A stretch of 64,000 nucleotides of DNA from Pomphorhynchus laevis (lineage: Eukaryota > Acanthocephala > Palaeacanthocephala > Echinorhynchida > Pomphorhynchidae). The notes under the pieces are model-generated. The model was not told where the DNA came from. It worked only from the letters and a program-made list of their open reading frames with translations, and ran no database searches. Location: contig WNNJ02002953.1 in the NCBI GenBank assembly GCA_012934845.2, positions 62,001-126,000 of the forward strand. Direction: 5' to 3'. Shown here in pieces: positions 11,072 to 19,962 of the stretch. Within the stretch, counting starts at the first letter, position 1; every line of letters begins with the position of its first letter. Both the position numbers and the translations under genes were made by a program.

Positions 11072-12792
11072 TTAATATTGTTCTAAGATCTCGTTCCGAT
11101 GAATCAATAATTTTGAGTTGATCCAGCTTTTGTTTAATCTTATTCTGATCATGCGCTTCATTTTGTAAATTTTTTGTTTATTACGTAGTTCGTTTCCTCT
11201 CAGTCCATCGATGCTTGGTTTGCACATCGAGTATGAAACCCGATATTCATTCTCGCCTTCCGCAGCTGGGTTCATTAATCCCAAACCTCCTAGGAAATAT
11301 GGTAGATGAATTATTGATTTAGATTCTTCATTCATAGTTTCTATACCAAGTATCCGAGTAATTGTGTTTTGAAATAATTTATTTTCTAGAGGTTTAAACC
11401 ATTCAATCTTTGTCTCGCATGTTCTCTTCAAATATGTCTATTGGTGTTGGAAAACTCTATTTAACTTAAGATACGCCGCATAAGTATTCTCCGTAATTAG
11501 ATCGTCTAGTTTTGATACGTCCGTCTTGAATTCTCTAATTTTTTCCATCACTTGATGTTCAACATAGTTGTTCGTTCCGATGTAACTGCCTAGGTATTTG
11601 ACTCCATCTGTTCGGATCTGTAATCCAGTTTCCTCAAAAAGATTTGTATCTCCAATATTTTCTCGTGTTAAAATTACACACTTTTCCGGATTTACATTGT
11701 ATCCGTAAGCTGGTCCATATCGTTTTACTAGCTCCCACACCTTTACTAAATCTTCTGCCTTTCCTACGCAAGCAGCATCATCTGCATACCAATAGTGCTG
11801 AGCACTAGGAGAATTTTGTCTCAGCTTTTCGATAAACGGTAAGGACGCGGCAGCAAAGGCTGCCATCGATAGATGATCTCCTTGAGTGAATCCTTCAGCT
11901 GACTTCAAAGGGATCCCACCGACTGTTAATTGTGATGGCTTTGCGTATATATTATTCAGAATTATACTCAAGGACGGGCAGATGTACTTCATATTTTCGA
12001 GGATGAGCGATCTATTAACAGAGTTAAAAGCGTTTCTGACATCCAGCAGAAGGCAATTATCAGGGGAAGCTGAAAAGGAAGATCGAACTGTGTGTATGGC
12101 GATCTCGGTCCCTCCGCATTGTCCAGCACATAGCTGTACAGATCCGCATACATTTGTTAAATCATCGCCTATATGTTCGAGTATTGCTCGGCCTATTATC
12201 CTGCGTAGCACTTCCCCAATTCCCACCGGTCGGACTCCCGGGTTCTTGTTCACCGGTATAAGTCGACTAACCGTATACGCATCCAATCTACTTGATTCAA
12301 TGTGCTCTGTGGATATTTTGATGGCGAATTCACTTATCATGCACGCAATCTTCTTGAAGTCATACCAAATGCTGTAAGAAACGATCTCCATCCTTCCGAG
12401 TCGACTCCTGAGGGACCTGCCGAACCATGTGTTCGCCTTGCAGCTTTTATAATATGTTCATGATCCATGCTGAAAAATCTTATTGAGTGATGTTCAGCAC
12501 ATCTGTCCATTGAAGCAGTCAATTTTAAATTCGTAAGACATTCAGACGCTGTTGGGTGCATATCTTCCAAGTGCTGCAACACCGTTTTGTTGTTTACTAT
12601 TTCCTCTAAAGGTATCACTCCACCTGAATCATTCATGAGCATTCTGGATGCTTTTGCTACATGTCCATTTCCGATAAAATTTATTACCCTCCGGACGGTC
12701 GGAGCATGACGTTGTGCACGAGAGTGAAAATCATCTTGTTTCATCTTTTGCAAGTACCGTGCTTCCTTTAATAAATCTCCTAATTGTTGCAC
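11072..12792 (-). pseudogene. CXC-RT copy 1: reverse transcriptase region
   Basis: The piece 12792-12337 holds the N-terminal helical part and a conserved GSAGPSGVDSEGW. The piece 12391-11438 (317 residues) carries the polymerase: VRPVGIGEVLRRIIGRAI (about 53-70), LLLDVRNAFNSVNR with D117 as catalytic motif A, GFTQGDHLSM (168-176) as motif B, and WYADDAACVG with Asp 204-205 as motif C. GYNVNPEKCVIL and VKYLGSYIG follow as motifs D and E. The piece 11431-11072 is the thumb. Motif A has Asn where most LINE enzymes have Asp (AFN for AFD). The active-site aspartates are present, but the frame is interrupted. Confidence 0.82.
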
Positions 12793-12888
12793 CTTCCATA
12801 ATTTGATACGTCTTTCAATTTTTTCTTTGGCTTATCTTGCGAGTCTTTATGCGTTGTAATATTAACTGACATAATACAGTCGATCGTT

Positions 12889-13377
12889 TCAGAGAATTAT
12901 CCGAGGTAGATGTTGTTCGGTTAAACGTTTCAAAGCATCTGCTAGTAAGTCAATAAATTCCTTGCTCGTGTTACAGGCCGGTAGTTTAATATGATTTGGA
13001 TACCAGTGTATAATTTCTTGATATATCGCATTCATATCAAAATCGACAATGTATATTTCTCGTTGTTGATGATGAGCAGTTATACTAATCTCTGTTTCTG
13101 CTTCCCTGACCGTTTCAACGTATTCAAGAGTTCTAGGATCATGATCGTCGGCAGTATTGATTTGTTCATTTAGAACTTCTCTGTCAGCTGCATTCCTATA
13201 ATCACATCTCACGCCTTGGTAATTAGACGGTTTACCCAATTCATGATTTGAACAGTTAGCAGCCGCACACTTAATACATTTTTTGCTCGCCTTCCAGCAT
13301 TTGCAAGATTTACATTTTGCGTTCGGCCCATTGCAACCACAACATTTCACCTCTGAGGAAGGTTTTCCCCTTGGCAT
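12889..13377 (-). CDS. CXC-RT copy 1: cysteine-rich TSO1/CXC-like ORF
   Basis: This open frame of 162 residues begins MPRGKPSSEVKCCGCNG and has a Cys array of the form CCxC-x6-CxxCxC-x6-CxxC-x5-C within residues 12-43. The pattern resembles the CXC domain of tesmin/TSO1 proteins, which binds DNA. The start is supported by the same MPRGKPS or MLRGKPS in copies 2 and 3. An acidic middle and a helical tail follow. It may be a nucleic-acid-binding ORF1, or the N terminus of a single long protein. An 11-bp minisatellite ends directly before its ATG. Confidence 0.7.
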   Translation of the reverse strand: MPRGKPSSEVKCCGCNGPNAKCKSCKCWKASKKCIKCAAANCSNHELGKPSNYQGVRCDYRNAADREVLNEQINTADDHDPRTLEYVETVREAETEISITAHHQQREIYIVDFDMNAIYQEIIHWYPNHIKLPACNTSKEFIDLLADALKRLTEQHLPRIIL

Positions 13378-13378
13378 G

Positions 13379-13598
13379 AGGTTGTCGTGAGGTTGTCGTG
13401 AGGTTGTCGTGAGGTTGTCGTGAGGTTGTCGTGAGGTTGTCGTGAGGTTGTCGTGAGGTTGTCGTGAGGTTGTCGTGAGGTTGTCGTGAGGTTGTCGTGA
13501 GGTTGTCGTGAGGTTGGCGTGAGGTTGGCGTGAGGTTGGCGTGAGTTATTATGAGTTTGTCGTGAGTTTGTCGTGAGTTTGTCGTGAGGTTGTCGTGA
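13379..13598. repeat. 11-bp minisatellite (GAGGTTGTCGT)n
   Basis: About 20 units of GAGGTTGTCGT, with a few GAGGTTGGCGT and GAGTTTGTCGT variants, run up to the start codon of the CXC ORF. On the minus strand it reads as an 11-residue repeat (HDNLTTTSRQP), which is only a by-product of a unit length that is not a multiple of three. Identity between units is very high, so it is young or homogenised. Confidence 0.95.
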
Positions 13599-13599
13599 G

Positions 13600-13657
13600 G
13601 ATTTGAAAGTAAGCAGCCAAGAAAGTTCAAACTTTCTTGGCTGCTTACTTTCAAATC
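13600..13657. repeat. perfect 58-bp palindrome
   Basis: Two 28-bp arms, starting GATTTGAAAGTAAGCAGCC, are exact reverse complements with a CA spacer at 13628-13629. It stands between the minisatellite and a PLE terminal segment with a hammerhead-like core, an arrangement also seen at 54845-54976. Confidence 0.95.
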
Positions 13658-13675
13658 TAAACTACTTACAATATA

Positions 13676-13703
13676 CTGACGAAGTCCCTATAAAGGACGA
13701 AAC
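13676..13703 (+). ncRNA. hammerhead-ribozyme-like core at a PLE end
   Basis: CTGACGA (13676-13682) is followed by one A, a stem GTCC/GGAC (13684-13687 and 13695-13698) with loop CTATAAA, and GAAAC. This is the order of the hammerhead core (CUGANGA, stem II, GAAA), a motif known from PLE terminal repeats. The cognate at 54948-54976 has a different stem sequence that still pairs. No clear stem III or I is visible, so self-cleavage is uncertain. Confidence 0.6.
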
Positions 13704-14560
13704 GTTTAAATAAATCATAAGTGTCTTTGCCTGTTTTCTACACTTCATTAAATATATAATCGTATCCTTATGGATCCAGGCACGCAGCTTGAACTCAATC
13801 AAACAATATATATATATAATATAAACCAATATTAACGATAAAGAAAGTATATATTGATATGAGCATTAAATTAACATAAATTAAAACTACTTGCAATTTA
13901 TGTCGTAAAGATGACATATTTAAATTTACAAGAAACATATTTTTGCATGAGCATTCATGCATACCATATAATATAAAATATAATACATTAAATAATGAAA
14001 TTTTAAGAATATGAATTGGTTCATAACTGCGTAAAATATAGAATATATAAAGATCATTTTTATCCATACAATGGATTTGTAAAGGTAAACACCGATGGAA
14101 AATTATCATTAAATATTTTGATAAATCTAAATTATTTAAAAGTAGGAACATCTATATTCAGACAAATAAAAGGTGTTCCGATGGCAGGTAATAGTAGCCC
14201 AATTATAGCTGACATGTTTTTAAGCTTTATAGAATATGAATTTGTTCATAACTGTTATTAAAACATAAATCTAAACTATATCAATATATGAAATATGTTT
14301 CGATATATTGATGATGTGTATTTAACTCTAATAATTTTTATTGAATAAGTTTACAAATTTATCCATGTAGCCTCATTCTCAATAAAACCAATATTAATGA
14401 TAAAGAAGGTATATATCTGGATATGAGCATTAAATTAACATTAACTAAAACTACTATTAATTTATATCGTAAATATGACATCTAGACATGAACATTAAAT
14501 TAACATCAATTAAAACAACTTTTAATTTATATCGTAAAGATGAGATTAAAATTTACAAGA
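13704..14560 (+). mobile_element. PLE terminal segment and scrambled RT fragment
   Basis: 13704-13810 is a PLE end (CTTTGCCTGTTTTCTACACT, then GGCACGCAGCTTGAACTC, then a short TA tract) that recurs in reverse at 52243-52330. Next comes an RT C-terminal block (13809-14010), and only then the palm core (14140-14330) with RQIKGVPMAGNSSPIIADMF, followed by the C-terminal block again (14380-14470). A C-terminal block before a palm block is the expected look of two partial copies in tandem. The frames are broken throughout. Confidence 0.7.
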
Positions 14561-14926
14561 AACATATTTATTAACATGTATTTGCCTTTATGGGGTAAGA
14601 ATGCTGTGAAGGGATGAAAATGCGGTTTGTACTGGTTGGGAAACCGTTGGTAACGATGGCAAGACGGTTGGCAAGAAGTTATAAATGTAGGTAAAATGAA
14701 TAGATGGAATAATAAACTGACTGTATTTTAGTCATGGATGTCTCACCTGTATTTCAGTCATTTTGAGACTAATATTCTAATGCATATCTGGAAATGGGAT
14801 TTACAAAGCAAATGTTTACATCTTGCCAAAACTTGAGATTTCAAAACTTATTTACACTTTTCAATTATGGATTATCAAAAATGCATTAAAAATTTATTAA
14901 AAACTTTTGAAATAAAACTAAAATCA
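14561..14926. other. intergenic sequence and poly(A) signal of the isoprenyl synthase
   Basis: No gene is seen here. On the minus strand AATAAA at 14893-14898 lies 29 bases after the stop of the 14927-16153 gene. The rest is AT-rich with a short G-rich tract near 14610-14680. Confidence 0.5.
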
Positions 14927-16153
14927 TTATGACGCTAGGCAGAAGCCTTCGAGAAACATCGAGAGTGTCGTTTCCATCTGTGTATGATTTAGCTTCCGTA
15001 AATCGCTCATGAAAGACTGTTTCATGTCACTCATTTCTTGTTTGTATATCTCGTAGATTTGAAGTTTTTTATACAACTCGACAACTACATGTGATTGATC
15101 CAATGTACCACCATAATTTGACACGATTAAATCTAACATGTTAGTGTCGTTTAATTCATCTATTCGGCGAATACTTGTAATAAATGGCCATGACAGTTTT
15201 CCTTCCATTATATCGCTGTGCTTTGATTTTTGACTGTTGCTAAGATCGTTACACCAATCAATCATATCGTCTCTTATTTGGAACATTCTGCTCATTTGAA
15301 CTGCCAGATTTGTAAGGACTTCATACTCAGGCAATTTAGCATCGCAAATATTATCAAGCTTGAATGAAGATTTTGCCAAAATGTATGCCAACCGTATAGG
15401 CATACGAAAGCTGTAAAAATAGGTTTTATATTTTACTGTACAATCATATCTCAACCCTAAATCTAGCAATAGGGCAGCACGTTCTTCCGGGGAATTTATT
15501 GACTTTATTTTTCTAAGATACTGATAAGCTGTATCATTGCTGTGCCGATCCATATCAATCTGTTGCCCAATGGTTGTTCGTAGACACACTTCATTTAATT
15601 CCGTCATTATCTGTATAAAATCATCTCCCGAAAAGTATGTATGCATTAGGTAACCACATCCATGGCAGAGAAGAAATGAATCATTGAATGCAGTGATACC
15701 GGCTAGTACGTCACTTTCCGTTTGAGATCTTCTGTTCCGCTCCGCTAACTTTATGTACCAACACGGCTTCCCTCTTCGATACTGTGAGATATCCATTAAA
15801 TCATCGGAAACAAGGAACGACGCCTGTATCATTTCAATTGTCCACGCTAGCATGTACAATGCCGTTTTGGAATTAACGTGTTCCTCACATATTGACATAT
15901 TTGAATCTGAATTATTTATATTACCACAACAGTGAAGCGAATTGTAAGTTGCTAGAAATAGACAGGCACGTAACTTTTTGCCTCCTTCGAGATTATAGTA
16001 TATCATTTCTTTAGTAAATTCAGAGACTGCTTTCATAGGAGCGCATTCACAGTCTGACTTAAGGACATTGCAAATGCAATCAACGACTTCGGATAAATGA
16101 CTATCCATTTTTTCAGCACATTTTCTAATAAATTCACTACAACTTTTGTCCAT
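14927..16153 (-). CDS. farnesyl-diphosphate-synthase-like isoprenyl transferase
   Basis: This intact single-exon frame of 408 residues belongs to the trans-isoprenyl diphosphate synthases, which condense isopentenyl diphosphate with allylic diphosphates in the mevalonate pathway. The substrate-binding set is complete: GGKKLR (57-62), the first Asp-rich motif DDLMD (117-121) followed by RRGKPCWY (126-133), TIGQQID (194-200), KYKT (241-244), the second motif DDMID (295-299), and DIMEGK (314-319). Residue 112 is Ser where animal farnesyl synthases usually have an aromatic residue, while 113 is Phe. This position sets product length in the avian enzyme, so the product may not be C15. There is no basic C-terminal tail of the KRRK type. 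No targeting peptide is apparent. The lack of introns and the Cys-rich N terminus suggest a diverged paralogue or retrocopy under selection. A poly(A) signal follows the stop. Confidence 0.93.
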   Translation of the reverse strand: MDKSCSEFIRKCAEKMDSHLSEVVDCICNVLKSDCECAPMKAVSEFTKEMIYYNLEGGKKLRACLFLATYNSLHCCGNINNSDSNMSICEEHVNSKTALYMLAWTIEMIQASFLVSDDLMDISQYRRGKPCWYIKLAERNRRSQTESDVLAGITAFNDSFLLCHGCGYLMHTYFSGDDFIQIMTELNEVCLRTTIGQQIDMDRHSNDTAYQYLRKIKSINSPEERAALLLDLGLRYDCTVKYKTYFYSFRMPIRLAYILAKSSFKLDNICDAKLPEYEVLTNLAVQMSRMFQIRDDMIDWCNDLSNSQKSKHSDIMEGKLSWPFITSIRRIDELNDTNMLDLIVSNYGGTLDQSHVVVELYKKLQIYEIYKQEMSDMKQSFMSDLRKLNHTQMETTLSMFLEGFCLAS

Positions 16154-16515
16154 TCTGTCTAACTATTGTCTAAATTCTGCTTTACAGAAAATTTCACTAA
16201 CAATTTTTAAATCTGAAATTTAAAATTTCTAATTTTGTATTGGAATATCAGGTTTTATATCCAGATTTTATAGACACTAAATTCAAAGTTTTTACTATCA
16301 ATTAGTATCATTATGTAATTTTGCATTGAAAATTTCACCTGATTGGTGACTCAGAACTTCATTAATTGACAAGCAGGTGTAATTTTCGTTGCAAAATAAT
16401 TCAAGACAAATATTTTCGGAAAAAATATTAGACTCGAACGTAAGACAATTTATAATAAAATGCACGTATGGCCATGATTATTTTATAGAAAAAATACACC
16501 ACATACAGACGTAAA
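16154..16515. other. upstream region of the isoprenyl synthase
   Basis: AT-rich sequence directly before the ATG. I see no convincing TATA box or upstream exon. Any promoter would lie here. Confidence 0.3.
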
Positions 16516-16606
16516 AGTCAGTTGACTTTAACGGACTTAGAAGTCAGTTGACTGAAACGGACTTAGAAGTCCGTTTAATAATCAACGGATTTGGACGTCC
16601 GTTGAT
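16516..16606. repeat. cluster of four palindromes
   Basis: Within 91 bases stand AGTCA-GT-TGACT (16516-16527 and again 16542-16553), AACGGACTT-AG-AAGTCCGTT (16556-16575) and ATCAACGGA-8 nt-TCCGTTGAT (16581-16606). The unit AACGGACTTAGAAGTC also occurs twice in direct order. The cluster lies about 360 bases upstream of the isoprenyl synthase start. It could be a regulator-binding array or a small satellite. Confidence 0.85.
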
Positions 16607-18024
16607 GCATTTGAAATCGGTTAACTTACTCCCACGTCGCCTGAACTGTCTTAACCTCATATTTAATGTTCTTGGTATTTTATAAATCCCTAAGATTTAT
16701 CTGTTTATTAGCAATAAAATCTAAATGGATAACGGTCGATGTGCATTTCGATTTAAATCAAAATATAAATCTAAGATATTGAATTGATTGTTGGACACAT
16801 TGAGTAATCCGGAAGGAAACTTTTTAACAATGCTTGGATATTAGGTATGCAGAATTTACAGTATTTCAGCATGTGAGAGTGTAGTCATTAACAGTCACTT
16901 AGTTGAACCGCAAAACAGTGTGAAGTGTAGATCCTACTTAATTCAAACATCTGAATTAATTCGGTATAATACATTTATTTATTACTTGACTTGAATGCAT
17001 CCCGGCGAAATGATATTCAAGGTATTTTAGACGCATATGCTGCATACTAAATCGTCGGAATTCCATTGGTGGTATTCTGGGATTATCTGTATCATATATT
17101 AGAACGCCATCGAAGTTAAACGACCAACCAAAAGCCAGCGCTTTTATAAGTGTTCGTCTTTAAAATTTGAATAGTCGTTTATGATGTGTCTATTGATAGC
17201 AGTACACAACAACGATCTAATATTTTGTAAAGCTTGACCTAGGACTTATTGCCACATGTAAGAGGATATTCAATGATATCTATTTGCAAAGTAATCGCCT
17301 TCCAAATCATTTCATTTAAATGCTCGACATGTATATTCAAAGAGAGGTAATAAAGTGTGAAAAGTGAGATAACGCCGAAAAAAGCGCAATGTGAAGGAAA
17401 AGCAACGATCTGTGTGAATATTATTGTATACTCCGATGATAATGAAAATCTAGTCCAGGCATTTAATTACCGCTTCAAAAAATGTCTCTCGGCAAGCGAA
17501 TCCAAAAGAAAATCGCAATAATTCATTGACAGTAATAATAAACCGGTTCTTTTTATACTAGGTAATAGGTACTTGAAATTCAATGAGATCCGCTCGAAAA
17601 GAGAGAATGGCTATATTTCCTGGTAACTAGGAAGCATCAGGAAACGTGGCTTTATTCTTGCAACCAGAAGTAACTTTTCGAATGGCGAATTATGGACTCA
17701 TACGTAGTGCTAAAGACTATGTAGTGCCAAAGACGTAGTGCCAAATACTATAATGGCACGGCTTCTTGCGAAAAATTAATGGAATTAGGAAGTTGGGCAC
17801 CCATAGCTGACACTTAGTTGGTTTACATAACATATGGTGTTGTTGATACCTGGTTTATACCAAATATCGAACGAGAATTCAAGAAAATCTCGTTGCCAGT
17901 GAGCAATCCGATGTGATTTTATTTTGCTTATATGATATAGGCCAAAATGAACGATATTGATCTTTGAACTGTCATAATTATATAGCGACGGCCGGATTTA
18001 TAATGCCGCGAATATCGAACTGAC
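16607..18024. other. intergenic sequence with short gene-like open stretches
   Basis: No complete gene is seen. Two plus-strand stretches have coding-like composition: 17359-17518 (SEITPKKAQCEGKATICVN and on, about 50 codons, then a stop) and 17777-17920 (includes YGVVDTWFIPNIEREF after a stop). They could be relics of a decayed gene, but I cannot link them to a family. Confidence 0.25.
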
Positions 18025-18254
18025 CTAATTATTGCAAGGCCATATTTTCAACGTTGGAACCACCACTTCTAAGAAGTAATCGTTATCGAATTTTTCAACA
18101 TTTGTTGCATCTGTTTCAAGCCCGAACAGTTGAAATAAGTAAATTGTTGCTAACAAACATATAACATTTAAAATCAAGCATACTATAAAGTTTATCGATA
18201 TGATCTTCGGGTAAAGGAAGTACGTACACGGTTGTGAACCAATTAATTGTAAGG
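18025..18254 (-). CDS. possible last exon of a membrane protein
   Basis: On the minus strand an acceptor (GATTACAG) is followed by 76 codons to a TAG. The peptide has one strong membrane segment, INFIVCLILNVICLLATIYL, preceded by YFLYPK and followed by a soluble acidic tail ending in KIWPCNN. It looks like the C-terminal end of a multi-span transporter. The family is not recognised and no upstream exon was located. It may also be chance. Confidence 0.3.
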
Positions 18255-18839
18255 CTGTAATCAATCACCATTGTTGTTTTGTGCCCTGATTTCTTTTAAT
18301 CATTCGTGGACTCATAAAGGAGAAATCAAACAATTTATTCGTGTTTCCAGCAATTACTGCCTTATCTTCAGGACTGCGTAGCCTTTAGAGAACTATGACA
18401 GGTTTAACATCGCGGAAATGTTGTTTAATAATCATTTTGGTAGTGAAACGTTTATTGAGAAGCAGCTTACAATCAAAATCGTATAATTTAGAGCTTCCAT
18501 GGAAGCCATTCCCATATCTTACTTCAGACGATATATCGAGAATAAGTGGTTTCTTGAGTTTGTCCATCGTAGAATGTTCAAACATCGTACAATGTTTGAA
18601 CGAATTGTACTAAGATGAAGTGTAGGGAAGGCTTTATTCAAACACATGAAGTTATTGTGTAAAACAAGTTTATCATTAGTTAAATGGATTCGAATGTCGC
18701 AAGTAACGTCGGAGCTATCAAACAATAGCGTTCTTGCTGCGAATTTTTCTGAAAAAGGTATGGTAATGTCATGTTCTAACGTAAATAAAGACGTTAAAGT
18801 AAGTGAATTGTTACCAATGTTTTCAAAAGATGCAGGAGT
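18255..18839. other. sequence before LINE copy B
   Basis: Short overlapping frames on both strands are present without family similarity. A hairpin GTTCAAACAT-CGTACA-ATGTTTGAAC lies at 18576-18601. Part of this may be decayed LINE 5' sequence, but copy D does not align clearly here. Confidence 0.3.
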
Positions 18840-19002
18840 ACTCCCCCATACCTAAACTACAAAATTTGGCTATAATATCATTCACGATGCTTCTGGAACG
18901 AAATTTTTTCTGAGAGATTTCGTAAAACTGTACTGTAATAGTCGTCTATAACTCAGTAAGAATGTACGATACCACTATCAAGATTTCTTTTGTAACTCTG
19001 AT

Positions 19003-19928
19003 ATGATGAACGAATATGACTCGTATTTCTCTAAAAATCTAACCCATTTGGGTTCAATACAATTGAAGCCTATCCAGGCTACGCTCAAAATTTCAAATTT
19101 CCTCCCCACTCTGCTTGAGGAGGATTTGTGTTCACTAAAAAAGACATTTAAACTTTTATCTGTACGGACTGTCAAGTCCAAGTCTGGAGAGGAAATTCCA
19201 GTTGCGTTCGGCACTGCGAACATTGATCAGGCACTTATACAATCTAAAACGGCATCAAACCCCTTCCTAGGGTACAACCTAAGATTCTCAATAATCAAAC
19301 AAGACAATTGGACGTACCCCCATTGCAATGCATGCCACCAGTGGGGGCACTGGGGAACGTTTTGTTCATCCAAGAGAATATGCGGTGTGTGCGGGTCCGA
19401 CTCCTGCAATAGTCTGCTAGTAGGGACGAAATGCACGACTCCCCCAGTCTGATGTAATTGCTCTGGAGACCACCAGCAGTGGTCTAGCCGTTGTAAGTAT
19501 TTTAAAACTTACCAGCGTTCCTTCGCCGATCCTTCACCAACTCCGAGTCCTCCTACTGGTTTTTCTGCTGTGGCCTCATCGTCTGGTAGAATGTCTGATA
19601 AAGACATAATACAACTTATCGATTCCAATGAAAGATTTATTTTAGCGTAAATGGAGAGTATGATTGCACCCCTTGTATCGGCCTTGCAAGGCGTACCGGC
19701 TCTCTAGGGCTCTTCTAATTCCAATACACTGCCGCCAGAACCTACTATGCCACATTCCAAGAAAAGAGGGGCGTCAGCTCAAACAGTTCCCCCTCTAAAA
19801 GTCGGAAACTACTTATGAAGAAAGGCAGCGCCTCAAACCTGGGAAATGAAGACATTGACCTGGGGGTTCCGATCCTGGATGGGGCTAGTGCTGGTAAGAT
19901 CAACCTTCCCGCACCTAGCTCTGTCTAG
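19003..19928 (+). pseudogene. LINE family 1 ORF1 remnant with zinc knuckles (copy B)
   Basis: The open part (19003-19452) reads QATLKISNFLPTLLEEDLCS, an RRM-like or coiled region typical of I/R1-group ORF1, then SGEEIPVAFGTANI. It is followed by CNACHQWGHWGTFC, a C-x2-C-x4-H-x4-C knuckle, and CGVCGSDSC as the start of a second. The remainder (19453-19928) is out of frame and shares MSDKDIIQLIDSN-type sequence with copy C. ORF1 proteins of this group coat the element RNA. ORF2 starts at the ATG at 19963. Confidence 0.78.
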
Positions 19929-19962
19929 GTTGACTTCCCCCGTCCAACTAATCTAACACAAT

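Larger units (their letters stand above)
10255..13378 (-). mobile_element. CXC-RT retroelement, copy 1 (best copy)
   Basis: On the minus strand one unit of about 3.1 kb contains, in order, a cysteine-rich ORF (13377-12889), an RT-bearing region (12792-11072) and a C-terminal nuclease-like region (10973-10332). The same order recurs at 27187-24190 and in part at 34910-33050, which proves a dispersed family. GC content is higher than the flanks. No long terminal repeats were seen. The class is unclear. The RT (motifs DVRNAFNS, TQGDHLSM, YADDA) belongs to a group that I recall from uncharacterised animal proteins. The copy is broken at about four points. Confidence 0.8.

Noticed and set aside
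13379-13598. Possible CRISPR-like array
   Set aside because: The units are contiguous 11-bp repeats without spacers, in a eukaryotic setting.
13310-13654. A 114-residue frame with an HDNLTTTSRQP repeat
   Set aside because: It is the minus-strand reading of the 11-bp minisatellite; an 11-bp unit gives an 11-residue repeat in any open frame. No family or start signal supports it.
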